In this document: one piece after another, positions 48,389-55,810 of the stretch
Layout of the letters: every line of letters starts with the position of its first letter
Position numbering within the stretch: position 1 is the first letter of the stretch
From: Streptomyces ficellus
GTDB lineage: Bacteria > Actinomycetota > Actinomycetes > Streptomycetales > Streptomycetaceae
DNA length: 64,000 nucleotides
Direction: 5' to 3'
Assembly (NCBI RefSeq): GCF_030406405.1
Contig: NZ_JAUEPL010000026.1
Location: forward strand, 26,880-90,879
Notes under the pieces: generated by a model
Databases searched by the model: none
Seen by the model: the letters and a program-made list of their open reading frames with translations, nothing else
Told to the model about the DNA's origin: nothing
Program-made: the position numbers and the translations under genes

Positions 48389-48823
48389 ATGGACCTCACT
48401 GTCATCGCGTACGTCGTCTACCTGCTCATCAGCGTGGCGCTCACCATCTGGGTGGCCCGCACGCTCAGCCGGAACGGACGGATCTTCCTCGCCGATGTGC
48501 TGCACGGGAACGAACAGCTCGCCGGTGCCGTGAACCACCTGCTGGTGGTCGGCTTCTACCTGGTCAACTTCGGCTTCGTGGCGCTCTATCTGAGCCAGGA
48601 CGACGCCGTGATCAACGCCCGGCAGCTGTTCGAGGCGCTGTCGGTCAAGCTCGGTGTCGTGCTGCTCGTGCTGGGCGTGATGCACCTCGGCAACGTCTAC
48701 GTACTGAACAAGATCCGCCGGCGCGGCGCCCTGGAGCGGGAGCAGACGCCGCCGGTTCCGCCGCAGGGCTGGACGGGCCCGGCCGGGAAGGGCCCCTGGG
48801 CGACACCCGCGACCGGCGCGTGA
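48389..48823 (+). CDS. Small integral membrane protein, first gene of the TetR-controlled operon
   Basis: 144 residues, three hydrophobic helices (about 4-22, 45-66, 78-100): LTVIAYVVYLLISVALTIWVARTL, then NHLLVVGFYLVNFGFVALYL and LFEALSVKLGVVLLVLGVMHLGNVYVLN, and a Pro-rich C-terminal tail. Family unknown to me. ATG at 48389 has GGTGGGGG directly upstream. The promoter with two TetR-type operators is at 48318-48375. It shares the operon with DUF393 and TetR genes; inducers or substrate cannot be deduced. Confidence 0.8.
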   Translation: MDLTVIAYVVYLLISVALTIWVARTLSRNGRIFLADVLHGNEQLAGAVNHLLVVGFYLVNFGFVALYLSQDDAVINARQLFEALSVKLGVVLLVLGVMHLGNVYVLNKIRRRGALEREQTPPVPPQGWTGPAGKGPWATPATGA

Positions 48824-48830
48824 GGTCACG

Positions 48831-49244
48831 ATGAGCGTCCCCGTGAAGCGGCTGACGGTGCTGTACGACGCCCAGTGCCCGCTCTGCGTCCACCTGCGCC
48901 ACTGGCTGCTGCGGCAGCGTCAGCTCATACCGCTGGACCTGGTGCCCGCCGCCTCCCAGGAGGCCCTGCGCCGCTTCCCGCACCTGGACCACCGGGCCAC
49001 GCTCAAGGAGATCACGGTGGTCGGGGACGCCGGGCAGGTCTACCGCTCCACCGCCGCCTGGATCGTGTGCCTGTGGGCCCTGGCCGAGTACCGGTCCAAG
49101 GCCCACTGGCTGGCCACCCCGGCCGGGATGCCGTTCGCCCGGGTCACCGTCCTCGCCGCCGCCAAGTGGCGCGAGGCCCTCGCGCCGGGCGGCGGCCGGG
49201 GGTGCGAGGACGGGCGGTGCGAGATACCGGACGCGCCCCACTAG
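48831..49244 (+). CDS. DUF393/DCC-family thiol-disulfide oxidoreductase
   Basis: 137 residues. The N-terminal DxxCPxC motif is seen as YDAQCPLCVHLRHWLLRQ. Later RFPHLDHRATLKEITVVGDAGQVYRSTAAWIVCLWALAEYRSKAHWLA fits the family, which is named for its DCC motif and thought to be redox active. ATG at 48831. The stop overlaps the -10 box of the TetR gene. Confidence 0.85.
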   Translation: MSVPVKRLTVLYDAQCPLCVHLRHWLLRQRQLIPLDLVPAASQEALRRFPHLDHRATLKEITVVGDAGQVYRSTAAWIVCLWALAEYRSKAHWLATPAGMPFARVTVLAAAKWREALAPGGGRGCEDGRCEIPDAPH

Positions 49245-49247
49245 GCT
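49242..49247 (+). promoter_or_regulatory. TAnnnT -10 box for leaderless TetR transcript
   Basis: TAGGCT lies 8 bases before the GTG at 49256 and overlaps the stop of the upstream gene. Suggests an internal leaderless promoter, so the regulator can be made independently. Confidence 0.35.
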
Positions 49248-49255
49248 CGGGCACC

Positions 49256-49993
49256 GTGAAGGACGTGAAGGACGTGAACGACGCGAAGCCCGCCGAGGCG
49301 CACAAGCCCGCCAAGGCTCCCAAGAGCGAACAGACCCGCACGCTCATCCTCGAAACCGCGCTCCGGCTGTTCCAGGAGCGCGGTTACGACAAGACGACGA
49401 TGCGGGCCATCGCCCAGGAGGCGGGCGTCTCGGTCGGCAACGCCTACTACTACTTCTCCTCCAAGGAGCACCTGGTCCAGGGCTTCTACGACCGGCTGGC
49501 CGCCGAGCACGAGGTGGCGGTCCAGCCGGTCCTGGCGGGCGACAAGGACCTGGCGGTACGGATCCGGGACTCGCTGCTGACCTGGCTGGACGTGGCGGAG
49601 CCGTACCACCCCTTCGCGGCCCAGTTCTTCAAGAACGCCGCCGACCCCGAGAGCCCGCTCAGCCCGTTCTCGGCGGAGTCGGTCGCGGCCCGTGAGTCCG
49701 CGATCTCCATCCACGCCCGGGTGCTGTTCGGCTCCGACACCAAGACCGCGCCCGAACTGGCCGAGATGCTCCCGCACTTGATGTGGCTGATGCACATGGG
49801 GCTGGTGCTGTACTGGGTGTACGACCGCTCCGAGCACACCGAGCGCAGCCGCCGGCTGGTGGAGCGCACCGCGCCCATCGCCGCGCGGGCCATCGCGCTG
49901 TCCCGCTACCGCGTGCTGCGGCCACTGGTACGCCAGGTGCACGAGGTGCTGGAGGAGTTCCTGCCGGGCGCGATGGCGACGAAGCGCGGCTGA
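49256..49993 (+). CDS. TetR-family transcriptional regulator
   Basis: 245 residues. The Lys/Asp-rich N-terminal 25 residues (KDVKDVNDAKPAEAHKPAK) precede a TetR HTH: SEQTRTLILETALRLFQERGYDKTTMRAIAQEAGVSVGNAYYYFSSKEHLVQGFY. The C-terminal ligand domain has an aromatic patch ending MLPHLMWLMHMGLVLYWVYDRSEHTERSRRLVERTAPI. Three GTG codons open the protein in tandem (GTG AAG GAC GTG AAG GAC GTG); the first at 49256 is preferred because TAGGCT is 8 bases upstream. It probably binds the two TTGAAC-NN-GTTCAA operators at 48318-48375. Confidence 0.9.
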   Translation: MKDVKDVNDAKPAEAHKPAKAPKSEQTRTLILETALRLFQERGYDKTTMRAIAQEAGVSVGNAYYYFSSKEHLVQGFYDRLAAEHEVAVQPVLAGDKDLAVRIRDSLLTWLDVAEPYHPFAAQFFKNAADPESPLSPFSAESVAARESAISIHARVLFGSDTKTAPELAEMLPHLMWLMHMGLVLYWVYDRSEHTERSRRLVERTAPIAARAIALSRYRVLRPLVRQVHEVLEEFLPGAMATKRG

Positions 49994-49996
49994 CCG

Positions 49997-51370
49997 CTAC
50001 GCCTGTCGGGAGGCCAGTTCCACGAGCGTGATGTCGGAGGGGGCGCCCACACGGACGGGCGGCCCCCAGGCGCCCGCGCCGCGGGACACGTACAGCTGGG
50101 TGTCGCCGTACCGTTCGAGTCCGGCGACGGTCGGATTGGCCAGTTCCGCGAGGTGGTTGCCGGGCCACAGCTGGCCGCCGTGGGTGTGCCCGGACAGCTG
50201 GAGGTCCACCCCGTGCCGTACGGCGTCGTGGATCATGACGGGCTGGTGCGCGAGCAGCACGGCGGCGCGCGTCCGGTCGCGGTCGCCGAGGGCGGCGGTG
50301 AAGTCGGGGCCGTCGCCGTAGTTCTCGCCGGCCACGTCGTTGACCCCGGCGAGGTCGAAGCCGGCGATCTCGACGCGCTCGTTGCGGAGCGGACGCAGGC
50401 CCAGTTCGCGTACGTGGTCGACCCATTCGGCCGCGCCCGAGAAGTACTCGTGGTTGCCGGTGACGAAGAACGAGCCGTCACGGGCGCGGAGCCGTGCGAG
50501 CGGCTCGGCCGCGGGGCCCAGGTTCTCGACGGTGCCGTCGACCAGGTCGCCGACGACGGCCACGAGGTCGGGCTGGGCGGCGTTGATGGCGTCGACGATG
50601 CGCTGGGTGTGGGCGCGCCCGAGGATGGGCCCGAGGTGGATGTCGCTCACGACCGCGATCCGGTACCCGTGCGCGGCGCGGCCCAGCTTGGCGAGCGGCA
50701 CGGTGACCCGCTTGACGCGCGGCCCGCGCAGGACGCCGTAGGTGCCGTACGAGACGGTCCCGAGCGCGGCGGCCGCGGCGGCGCCGCCGACCACCCGCGA
50801 CACGAACAGCCGCCGCGACACCTCGGCTTGGGTGGTGGTCCCGGGGGCGGGCGACGGCTCGGGTATCGGCGGGGTGGCGGCGGCCGTCTCCCCGAGGGGC
50901 GCGGCGGCCACCTGAGGCGCCCCCGCTGCCACGGCTACCGGGGCGGGCGCCTCCGTGGGCCTCGTGGCGGGCGCCTCCGTGGGCCTGCCCGTGGGCGCCT
51001 CCGTCGGCGTGCCCGCGGCCGGTGCGCCGGCTGCCGCCGGCCCTCGCGCGGCCCGGCGCTCCAGGAAGCGCCGCAGCAGCGGGCGTACCGCCTCCCCCGC
51101 CACCAGGGCCAGCACCACGTACAGCAGCAGCGCCAGCCACAGGAAGCCGGGCCAGGCCACCGCCCGCTGGAGCCAGAACGGCGCCCCCGCGCGCCCCGCC
51201 GTCAGCGCGCCCAGCGCCAGCAGGGGCAGCACGACCAGGGCCACGGTGCCCGCCCGCCGCGCCACGCTCCCGGGCACCGTCACATCGCGCACCAGGCGCC
51301 GCCATACGTACCAGTGGACAGCGCCCAGCAGGGCGATGACCACGACGAGCAGCAGCAGGACGAACAGCAC
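49997..51370 (-). CDS. Membrane-bound metallophosphoesterase
   Basis: 457 residues. Three N-terminal membrane helices (about 1-100), a Pro/Ala/Thr-rich low-complexity linker with repeated EAPTGRPTEAPATRPTEAPA, a second hydrophobic segment near 205 (VSRVVGGAAAAAALGTVSYGTYG), and a calcineurin-like domain with DIHLG, GDLVDG, GNHEYF, and GHTHGGQLWPG. Such proteins act on lipid or nucleotide phosphate at the extracytoplasmic face. Metal ligands are all present. GTG at 51370. It ends three bases after the TetR stop (convergent). Confidence 0.92.
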   Translation of the reverse strand: MLFVLLLLVVVIALLGAVHWYVWRRLVRDVTVPGSVARRAGTVALVVLPLLALGALTAGRAGAPFWLQRAVAWPGFLWLALLLYVVLALVAGEAVRPLLRRFLERRAARGPAAAGAPAAGTPTEAPTGRPTEAPATRPTEAPAPVAVAAGAPQVAAAPLGETAAATPPIPEPSPAPGTTTQAEVSRRLFVSRVVGGAAAAAALGTVSYGTYGVLRGPRVKRVTVPLAKLGRAAHGYRIAVVSDIHLGPILGRAHTQRIVDAINAAQPDLVAVVGDLVDGTVENLGPAAEPLARLRARDGSFFVTGNHEYFSGAAEWVDHVRELGLRPLRNERVEIAGFDLAGVNDVAGENYGDGPDFTAALGDRDRTRAAVLLAHQPVMIHDAVRHGVDLQLSGHTHGGQLWPGNHLAELANPTVAGLERYGDTQLYVSRGAGAWGPPVRVGAPSDITLVELASRQA

Positions 51371-51382
51371 GGCCCCGACCCC

Positions 51383-51634
51383 CTATTCGTGGTGTGAGCC
51401 GCGACGCGACGCGCGCACGCCACGCAACCCGATGACGCCCACCACCGTCCCCAGAACAAAGGACGTGATGGCGAGCAGCAGATGGACCCAGAAGTAGGCG
51501 GTCGGGTCACCCGCGTCGTCGAAGGCGAGACCGCTCGCGTCGTTCCAGAGGTTTTTGACGAAAGTGATCCAGATGATCCAGCTCCACACCCCGAAGGCGA
51601 GCAGGAACCAGGAGGCGGAGCGGCTGAGCTTCAT
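51383..51634 (-). CDS. SCO4848-family membrane protein
   Basis: 83 residues, two helices: ASWFLLAFGVWSWIIWITFVKNLW and the segment TAYFWVHLLLAITSFVLGTVVGVIGLRG. A conserved short extracellular loop (NDASGLAFDDAGDP) lies between. ATG at 51634. It lies between the metallophosphoesterase and the D,D-carboxypeptidase, as in S. coelicolor, where SCO4848 gives the family its name. Function unknown. Confidence 0.9.
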   Translation of the reverse strand: MKLSRSASWFLLAFGVWSWIIWITFVKNLWNDASGLAFDDAGDPTAYFWVHLLLAITSFVLGTVVGVIGLRGVRASRRGSHHE

Positions 51635-51706
51635 GGGTCCAGTATCTCCGCGACGCGTGAGCGGCCTCCTGCGGGGTGTGGCGTCGGCTTCCGCGGTCGC
51701 TCCCTG

Positions 51707-51712
51707 TACGTT
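51707..51712 (+). promoter_or_regulatory. TAnnnT -10 box for leaderless D,D-carboxypeptidase transcript
   Basis: TACGTT is followed by exactly 7 bases and the GTG at 51720. Confidence 0.45.
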
Positions 51713-51719
51713 CTCGATC

Positions 51720-52985
51720 GTGTCTGATCTGAAAAAGACCGTATGGACGGTCACCGTCGCCGCGCTGCTGCCTGCCCTCACCGCTGCCCCCGCGTCGGCG
51801 GACACGAAGGAGGACACCCAGCCCAAGCCGCCCGCCGTCATGTCCACGGTCGGCGGGGCGAAGCTCGGCAAGCCCGGCACCCAGGTCAACCTGGCCGCCG
51901 GTGTGCCCGTACTGCCCAAGGAGGTCACGGGCCGCTCCTGGATCGTGGCGGACGCCGAGAGCGGCGACGTGCTGGCCGCGCACAACGCCCACTGGCGGCT
52001 GCCGCCCGCCTCCACCCTGAAGATGCTCTTCGCCGACACGGTGCTGCCCAAGCTGCCCAAGACGCGGTCGCATCTGGTCAAGCCGGGTGAACTGGCCAAG
52101 GTCGGCGAGGGCTCCAGCCTGGTCGGGGTCAAGGAGAAGCACACCTACACGGTCCATGACCTGTGGCTGGGGGTCTTCCTGCGCTCCGGCAACGACGCCG
52201 TGCACGTGCTGTCCGGGATGAACGGCGGCCTCGCCAAGACCGTCCAGGACATGAACGACCGCGCCGCCGAACTCCAGGCGCTGGACACGTATGTCGTCTC
52301 ACCGGACGGTTACGACGCGCAGGGCCAGGTCTCGTCCGCGTACGACCTCACGCTCATCGCGCGCAGCGGTATGCAGAACAAGGACTTCCGGGAGTACTGC
52401 TCGACTCCGCGCGCCACGTTCCCCGGAGAGGTCAAGCCCGGCAACAAGAAGCGGTCGACGTTCGAGATCCAGAACACCAACCGGCTGCTGACCGGCGACT
52501 ACGGCATCCCCGCCTACCAGGGCATCGCCGGGGTGAAGAACGGCAGCACGACCCACGCGGGCGCCACCTTCACCGGGGTGGCGGAGCGCAACGGCAAGGT
52601 GCTGCTGGTCACCGTCATGAACCCGTCGGCGAAGGAGAGCCACGCCGTCTACAAGGAGGCGGCCCGGCTGCTCGACTGGGGTTTCGCGGCGGCCGGGAAG
52701 GTGAAGCCGGTCGGCGAACTGGTGCCGCCCAAGTCGGCACAGACGGGGACCGGGGCCTCGGCCGGGTCCGTCGAGGGCGAGGCCGGTTCCGGCGGCGGGG
52801 AGCAGTCGGCGCGCGAGGGCGGCGGCAGGACGACGGTCGCCGCCGCGGGCGGCTCGGGCGGGGCCGGGACGGCACTGGCGGTGGCGGGCGGTGCGCTGGC
52901 GCTGCTGGCGGGCGCGGCGTTCCTGGTCAACCGGCGCTGGCCGCTGCCGGATCTCGTACGCCGCCGTCGTCAGCCTCGCGCTTAG
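51720..52985 (+). CDS. D-alanyl-D-alanine carboxypeptidase (PBP5/6-like, S11)
   Basis: 421 residues, secreted. Signal about 1-25, then S11 motifs: PPASTLKM (S-x-x-K nucleophile Ser), RSGNDA (S-G-N) and IAGVKNGSTTHAGAT (K-N-G where most family members have K-T-G). The C terminus is a Gly/Ser/Ala-rich linker, a membrane helix and a basic tail (RRWPLPDLVRRRRQPR), so it is anchored at the membrane by its C terminus. It trims stem peptides. Start is GTG at 51720 with TACGTT exactly 7 bases upstream; likely leaderless. The 3' end overlaps the convergent YihY gene by 59 bp. Confidence 0.92.
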   Translation: MSDLKKTVWTVTVAALLPALTAAPASADTKEDTQPKPPAVMSTVGGAKLGKPGTQVNLAAGVPVLPKEVTGRSWIVADAESGDVLAAHNAHWRLPPASTLKMLFADTVLPKLPKTRSHLVKPGELAKVGEGSSLVGVKEKHTYTVHDLWLGVFLRSGNDAVHVLSGMNGGLAKTVQDMNDRAAELQALDTYVVSPDGYDAQGQVSSAYDLTLIARSGMQNKDFREYCSTPRATFPGEVKPGNKKRSTFEIQNTNRLLTGDYGIPAYQGIAGVKNGSTTHAGATFTGVAERNGKVLLVTVMNPSAKESHAVYKEAARLLDWGFAAAGKVKPVGELVPPKSAQTGTGASAGSVEGEAGSGGGEQSAREGGGRTTVAAAGGSGGAGTALAVAGGALALLAGAAFLVNRRWPLPDLVRRRRQPRA

Positions 52986-53829
52986 AGCGCGTGGCCGTCC
53001 AGGCGGCGCAGAACAGCAGCAGTTTGGCGGTGAAGTTGATCCACAGCAGGAGCGCGACGGGCACCCCGAACGCCCCGTACATCGACTTCGCCGCCACGCC
53101 CCTCATATAGCCGCCGAGCAGCAGCTTCAGCGCCTCGAAGCCGACCGCGCCGATCAGCCCCGCCACGACGAGGCGGCGGCGCGGCGGGTGGACGCCGGGC
53201 AGCGGGCTCAGCACGTACAGCAGGAGCAGGAAGTCCGCGAGGACGGCGACGGTGACGGCGCCGATGTGGAGGAACACGCCACCGGCGCCGCCGCCGGAGA
53301 CGCCGAGCCGTTCGGCGGTCCAGTCGACGGCGGTGGAGCCGAGGGCGGAGGCGGCGAGCGAGGCGAGGCCGGTCACACCGAGCCCGAGGAGGATCACGGC
53401 GTCCTTGCCCTTGCGGACGAAGGGGTTGTCGCCGTCGCTGTCGTCGAGCCCCCACACCGCGCGCAGGCATTCGCGCATGGAGCCGATCCATCCGATACCG
53501 GTGAACAGCAGGACGGCTCCGGCGACGAGTCCGACCGTGCCCGCGTTGGCGACGAGGGCGTCGAGGTCGAGCTGGTCGGAGATGCCGGGGACCTGTTCGG
53601 CGAGCCTGTTCTCGATGGAGCGGAGCTGCTCGGCGCTCAGGAGCGCGGCGCCGACCGTGGCGCCCAGGGTGATCAGCGGGAAGAGGGCGAGGAAGCTGAT
53701 GAACGTGATGGCGGCGGCCAGGCGGGTCCAGTGGGCGCGGTCGAGGGTCTCGTACGAACGCCAGGCGTGCGTACGCATGAGGCGGGCGGCCCACGGGCCG
53801 ATGACGGGGAGCTTGGTCAGCCAGTCCAT
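52927..53829 (-). CDS. YihY/BrkB-family inner membrane protein
   Basis: 300 residues, six helices. Signature pieces: HWTRLAAAITFISFLALFPLITLGATVG near the N terminus, LLFTGIGWIGSMRECLRAVWGLDD, and LLLLYVLSPLPGVHPPRRRLVVAGLIGAVGFEALKLLLGGYMRGVAAKSMYGAFGVPVALLLWINFTAKLLLFCAAW. Role unknown; often near envelope genes. ATG at 53829. The last 59 bases of the gene lie over the end of the carboxypeptidase gene on the other strand. Confidence 0.9.
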   Translation of the reverse strand: MDWLTKLPVIGPWAARLMRTHAWRSYETLDRAHWTRLAAAITFISFLALFPLITLGATVGAALLSAEQLRSIENRLAEQVPGISDQLDLDALVANAGTVGLVAGAVLLFTGIGWIGSMRECLRAVWGLDDSDGDNPFVRKGKDAVILLGLGVTGLASLAASALGSTAVDWTAERLGVSGGGAGGVFLHIGAVTVAVLADFLLLLYVLSPLPGVHPPRRRLVVAGLIGAVGFEALKLLLGGYMRGVAAKSMYGAFGVPVALLLWINFTAKLLLFCAAWTATRSKREADDGGVRDPAAASAG

Positions 53830-53863
53830 GCCGTTCCCCCTACCCCCGTGCGGGCGGGCGGTG

Positions 53864-54823
53864 TCACAGGTCGGCCACGGCCATCGCGTACATCGCCGCC
53901 CAGGCGAGGCCGATGACGGCGAGGGGGCGGTCGCGCAGCACGACGTCCTCGGGGGCTCCGGCGGTGCCCCGGTCGGCGAAGACGGCGTAACGGAGGACGG
54001 CGAGGATGAAGGCGATCACGGAGAGCTGGCGCCAGGGCAGCAGGGAGCCGTTGGCGGTGCCGCCGCTCTCCAGGGCCCACAGGCAGTAGCCGAGTACGGC
54101 GGCACCGGCGGCCAGTTGCCACACGAAGCGGAGGTAGCCAGTGGTGTACTCGGTGAGCAGCGCACGGGTCCGCCCGTCGTGGCCCGCCATCTGGACGGCT
54201 TCGGAGTAGCGCTTGGCCGCGACCATGAACAGGGCGCCGAAGCCGGTGGTGATGAGGAACCAGCGTGACAGCGGGATGGACAGGGCGACCCCGCCGATCA
54301 TGGCGCGCATCAGGAACCCGGTCGTGACCACCGCGAGGTCGACGACGAGGACGTGCTTGAGGCGCAGGCAGTACGCGCACTGCATGGCCAGGTACGCGGC
54401 GAGGAGCGCGGCGGTCAGGGCGTTGCACAGCACGGCGCCGCCGATGACGGCGCCGAGCGCGAGGCCGGCGCCGGTCCCGTACGCCACGGGGACCGGGACG
54501 TCCCCGGCGGCGACCGGGCGGCGGCACTTGACGGGGTGGGCGCGGTCGGCGTGGGCGTCGCGGGCGTCGTTGACGAGGTAGACGCCGGCGGCCGCGGCGG
54601 TGAACAGCAGGAAGACGATGCCGAGTTGGAGGGCGGTGTGCCGGGACACCAGTTGCCCGGCGGCGGCGGGCGCGGCGACGACGAGGACGTTCTTGATCCA
54701 CTGGCGCGGGCGCGCGGCCCGTACCAGCCCGAACGGCACGGCGGCGGCCCGGGGCGCCGCGTCGGGGATGGGCAGGCCGCAGGCGGCGGAGGCGGGGGGC
54801 GCCACGGTCGTCGGCTCAGCCAT
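53864..54823 (-). CDS. Decaprenyl-phosphate phosphoribosyltransferase (UbiA family, Rv3806c-like)
   Basis: 319 residues, nine predicted helices. The UbiA signature is seen as YLVNDARDAHADRAHPVKCRRPVAAG (Asp-rich, binds Mg and pyrophosphate) and a second Asp motif AKRYSEAVQ region near the C-terminal half. The Rv3806c branch transfers 5-phosphoribose from PRPP to decaprenyl phosphate, first step towards decaprenylphosphoryl arabinose. Supported by PAP2 phosphatase, DprE1 and DprE2 genes nearby. Start ATG at 54823. Upstream, an 18-bp minisatellite separates it from the PAP2 gene. Confidence 0.9.
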   Translation of the reverse strand: MAEPTTVAPPASAACGLPIPDAAPRAAAVPFGLVRAARPRQWIKNVLVVAAPAAAGQLVSRHTALQLGIVFLLFTAAAAGVYLVNDARDAHADRAHPVKCRRPVAAGDVPVPVAYGTGAGLALGAVIGGAVLCNALTAALLAAYLAMQCAYCLRLKHVLVVDLAVVTTGFLMRAMIGGVALSIPLSRWFLITTGFGALFMVAAKRYSEAVQMAGHDGRTRALLTEYTTGYLRFVWQLAAGAAVLGYCLWALESGGTANGSLLPWRQLSVIAFILAVLRYAVFADRGTAGAPEDVVLRDRPLAVIGLAWAAMYAMAVADL

Positions 54824-54844
54824 GACCGCGTCCGGCCCGGACCG

Positions 54845-55042
54845 CGTACGGGCGCGTCTCTGCGCACGGGTGCGTCTCTGCGTACGGGCGCCGGTTTCCG
54901 TACGGGTGCGTCCCTCCGTACGGGCGCGTCTTTGCGTACGGGCACGTCTCTCCGTACGGGCGTGTCTTTGCGTACGGGCGCCGGTCTCCGTACGGGTGCG
55001 TCCCTCCGTACGGGCGCCGGTCTCCGTACGGGCGCGTCTCTC
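54845..55042. repeat. 18-bp minisatellite, 11 units
   Basis: Eleven consecutive 18-bp units start with CGTACGGG and alternate in their second half (CGCGTCTCTC, CGCCGGTCTC, TGCGTCCCTC). It lies between PAP2 and UbiA genes (spacer 54824-55089). All frames stay open because 18 is a multiple of 3, so long fake proteins of RPYG hexapeptides appear in translation. Confidence 0.95.
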
Positions 55043-55089
55043 CGTACGCGGAGCGCGCGCCGACCCGGCTGCGGAAACGGTCCGTCAGG

Positions 55090-55647
55090 TCACCCACGCG
55101 CGTCCACCGCCCGCCGCGTCCAGCGTCCGCCCGCCCGCGCCGTCACCACGCCCAGCAGGGCGCCGGCGGCCACGTCGGTGGGGTAGTGGACGCCCACCAC
55201 GAGCCGGGAGAGGCACATCGCGGCCGCCAGCGGCGCGGCCAGGCGGCGGGCGGCCGGGCGCGGTGCCCCGAAGGCCACCGCCGCCGCGGCGGCCGAAGCG
55301 GCGTGGGAGCTCGGGAAGGAGTGCCGCCCGGCGGTGCGCACCAGCGGCTCCACCGGGCCGCCCGGCCGTGGCCTGCGTACCACCCGCTTCACGCCCATGC
55401 TCGCCAGGTGCGCCGCGCCGGTCAGCGCCGTACCGCGCAGCCAGGCCGCACGGCGCTCCGGGTCGGCCACCGCGCCCGCGAGCCCGGCCGCGATCCACAG
55501 CGCGCCGTGCTCACCCGCGAACGACAGCGCCCGGGCGGCCGCGGCCACCGCGGGCAGACGGCGCCCGCAGTCGCGCAGCGTGGCCAGCAGCAGTCGATCG
55601 GCGCCCGCGCAGTCGGCGTACGACAGGCGCCGGCCCGCGTATCGCAT
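55090..55647 (-). CDS. PAP2-family phosphatase (decaprenylphosphoryl-5-phosphoribose phosphatase candidate)
   Basis: 185 residues, membrane protein with short helices. The PAP2 motif set is seen: KRVVRRPRPGG (KX6RP-type), SFPSSHAASA (PSxH) and SRLVVGVHYPTDVAAG (SRX5HX3D). In Mycobacterium the homologue Rv3807c lies next to Rv3806c, and a phosphatase is needed between the phosphoribosyl and the ribosyl lipid, so I assign that step by context. ATG at 55647 follows GAGGGG by 9 bases. It lies divergent from dprE1. Confidence 0.85.
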   Translation of the reverse strand: MRYAGRRLSYADCAGADRLLLATLRDCGRRLPAVAAAARALSFAGEHGALWIAAGLAGAVADPERRAAWLRGTALTGAAHLASMGVKRVVRRPRPGGPVEPLVRTAGRHSFPSSHAASAAAAAVAFGAPRPAARRLAAPLAAAMCLSRLVVGVHYPTDVAAGALLGVVTARAGGRWTRRAVDARG

Positions 55648-55797
55648 CCTTGGCCACCCCTCTCGTCGTCCCTGGACGACTCTGGCGGGCCGCGCGCCCG
55701 AGGAGGCGGCAATCTTGTCCGACACTCGTTTAATCACCCATTTCGGCGAGCCGGACGACGCGGCCGACAAACCCCTCGAACGACGCAAGTGCGGCGA

Positions 55798-55803
55798 TAC
55801 CGT
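55798..55803 (+). promoter_or_regulatory. TAnnnT -10 box for leaderless dprE1 transcript
   Basis: TACCGT lies exactly 7 bases before the ATG at 55811; no ribosome binding site is seen. Confidence 0.45.
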
Positions 55804-55810
55804 CGCGTCC

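Noticed and set aside
54816..55097. 93-codon frame of RPYG hexapeptide repeats
   Set aside because: It is the translated minisatellite; open frames exist in several registers and no ribosome site or conserved part is present.
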